From: Actinomycetes bacterium
GTDB lineage: Bacteria > Actinomycetota > Thermoleophilia > BMS3ABIN01
DNA: 7,947 bases
Reading direction: 5' to 3'
Assembly (NCBI GenBank): GCA_021790075.1
Contig: JAJYIN010000092.1
Coordinates: 1-7,947, forward strand
Shown: in pieces, positions 7,351-7,947 of the stretch
Position numbering within the stretch: the stretch's first letter is position 1
How the letters are laid out: each line of letters opens with the position of its first letter
Notes under the pieces: model-generated
Seen by the model: the letters and a program-made list of their open reading frames with translations, nothing else
The model's database searches: none
Told to the model about the DNA's origin: nothing
Position numbers and translations under genes: made by a program

Positions 7351-7812
7351 ATGAGTAATCAGCACAGACAACCCCCGAGGATCGAGGACATGTCGGCGGC
7401 GGAGATCAGGGAACGCATCCTGAGCTCGATGTCGTTCGAGAATGAACACCCGATCGGGACGATCCCGTACATGGGGCGGGTATCCGAGGTCGTCGCCTGC
7501 GAAACCGAGGAACTGGTGGCCCGCTGCCCGATGACCGGCTATCCGGATTTTTACCGCTGCCGCGTTATTTTCGTGCCGGGCGAACTGCTGCCGGAGCTGA
7601 AATCGCTCAAGCTTTATTACTATGGCTTCATCGACCTGCCGGTTTCGCACGAGCACCTGGCGGCGAAGATATTCATCGATTTCTGCGATGCCGTCAGGCC
7701 GGCCGTCTGCCGCTTGGAGCTGATCGCCGGGGTCAGGGGAGGAATCGAAACGACCGTCGTCGCCGGCGAGAAGGACCCGGCGCTGTTGCCCGATATCCGG
7801 AAGGGCGCATAG
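7351..7812 (+). CDS. queF: NADPH-dependent 7-cyano-7-deazaguanine reductase (QueF, unimodular, divergent)
   Basis: QueF reduces the nitrile of preQ0 to the aminomethyl group of preQ1 with two NADPH; preQ1 is then inserted into tRNA by Tgt. From the ATG it has 153 residues, fitting the short unimodular (Bacillus-like) type. The catalytic Cys59 and Asp66 lie in RCPMTGYPDF. The NADPH-binding QueF motif ELKSLKLY is at 82-89. His100-Glu101 (in PVSHEH) and RGGIE (129-133) follow. Spacings Cys-Asp (7) and Asp-His (34) equal those of B. subtilis Cys55, Asp62, His96 and Glu97. Changes from the common form: Tyr instead of Gln in GQPDF, GFID instead of SFRN, and Ser instead of Phe in FHE. Start: the ATG has AGGAGG 7 nt upstream; an in-frame GTG at 7261, also with AGGAGG (8 nt), would add 30 Arg-rich residues. 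I prefer the ATG because the extension shows no family similarity I recognise. Archaeal QueF-like amidinotransferases lack the NADPH motif, so reductase is the better call. Confidence 0.85.
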   Translation: MSNQHRQPPRIEDMSAAEIRERILSSMSFENEHPIGTIPYMGRVSEVVACETEELVARCPMTGYPDFYRCRVIFVPGELLPELKSLKLYYYGFIDLPVSHEHLAAKIFIDFCDAVRPAVCRLELIAGVRGGIETTVVAGEKDPALLPDIRKGA

Positions 7813-7908
7813 GCCCGCGGCTGGAAGCCGGCGCACTGCCACAGGTCCCCCGGTGGCTGATCCTGAAAGGCGCAAGGTTTTTTAGAAGCCGGAAGCCGGC
7901 GCGCCCAA
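7813..7908 (+). other. Non-coding stretch after queF with short repeats and a T-run
   Basis: CGGCT-GGA-AGCCG (7818-7830) and GCCAC...GTGGC (7838-7842, 7853-7857) are two short potential hairpins. A run of six T (7878-7883) follows, but 20 nt after the second stem, so a standard intrinsic terminator is not formed. GGAAGCCGGCGC occurs twice in the same orientation (7823-7834 and 7891-7902). The queDCF transcript may end in this area. Confidence 0.35.
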
Positions 7909-7947
7909 ATGCTTCGCGAACGCCGCCGTTACCTGATTCCCAGCATG
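7909..7947 (+). CDS. Possible 5' end of an unidentified gene, cut by the right edge
   Basis: An ATG at 7909 opens a frame with no stop to the end of the window: MLRERRRYLIPSM, 13 codons. No clear Shine-Dalgarno precedes it; GGAAG in the repeat lies about 14 nt upstream. A basic N-terminus running into Tyr-Leu-Ile-Pro-Ser recalls the start of CDP-alcohol phosphatidyltransferases such as PssA, but 13 residues cannot establish that. A minus-strand alternative also exists: an open frame entering from the right edge and ending at a TAA at 7884-7882. Confidence 0.2.
   Translation, partial: MLRERRRYLIPSM

Noticed and set aside
7093..7875. Minus-strand open frame opposite queC and queF
   Set aside because: Arg/Pro/His-rich composition with no motif, antisense to two firmly identified genes.
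7818..7883. Intrinsic terminator after queF
   Set aside because: The T-run is 20 nt beyond the nearest 5-bp stem and the stem next to it has only about 3 bp, so the standard geometry is not met.
7882..7947. 3' end of a minus-strand gene entering from the right edge (last residues AAFAKHLGAPASGF, stop at 7884-7882)
   Set aside because: Only about 21 codons are visible with no recognised family. It overlaps the equally weak plus-strand start, so neither can be called with confidence.

Overview
This is a GC-rich bacterial chromosomal window with two divergent gene blocks and little non-coding DNA. I cannot place the organism firmly. High GC, frequent GTG/TTG starts, a 14-subunit-type complex I gene (nuoA) and a queD-queC-queF set fit a GC-rich lineage, perhaps a deep actinobacterial, Chloroflexi-like or Desulfobacterota-like one. 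That is inference from style only.

Minus-strand block (read right to left, 5885 to 1): an ABC ATPase (5885-4938), its ABC-2 permease (4941-3733), a full-length NfeD/ClpP-class membrane serine protease (3733-2354), a slipin/stomatin-like SPFH protein (2182-1415) and a CPBP (CAAX/Abi-type) intramembrane protease (1412-510). Three of the four junctions overlap or are 2 nt apart; only nfeD-slipin has a real gap (171 nt), and it holds an inverted repeat and a strong ribosome binding site. This looks like one operon that combines an exporter, the conserved NfeD-slipin pair and a second membrane protease, so a role in membrane protein or envelope quality control is plausible. After 269 nt with a good sigma70-like promoter comes the 5' end of nuoA, the likely first gene of the complex I operon, running off the left edge.

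The divergent intergenic region (5886-6259) is dominated by a 177-bp nested imperfect palindrome with 17-bp perfect terminal inverted repeats (5932-6108). A separate perfect 26-bp palindrome follows (6128-6153), then a short queD leader that can form two mutually exclusive hairpins.

Plus-strand block (6260-7812): queD, queC and queF, three steps of 7-deazaguanine (preQ0/preQ1, queuosine precursor) synthesis. QueD makes 6-carboxytetrahydropterin, QueC makes preQ0 from 7-carboxy-7-deazaguanine, and QueF reduces preQ0 to preQ1. queE and folE are not in the window. queD and queC overlap by 8 nt. The queC-queF gap carries a 24-nt direct repeat with a Shine-Dalgarno sequence in each copy, leaving two credible queF starts. 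The last 135 nt hold a short repeat and possibly the first 13 codons of another plus-strand gene.

I see no CRISPR, tRNA, rRNA, transposase or phage gene. The parts least explained by known families are the 177-bp palindromic element, the duplicated segment before queF, and the five-gene membrane operon as a unit.
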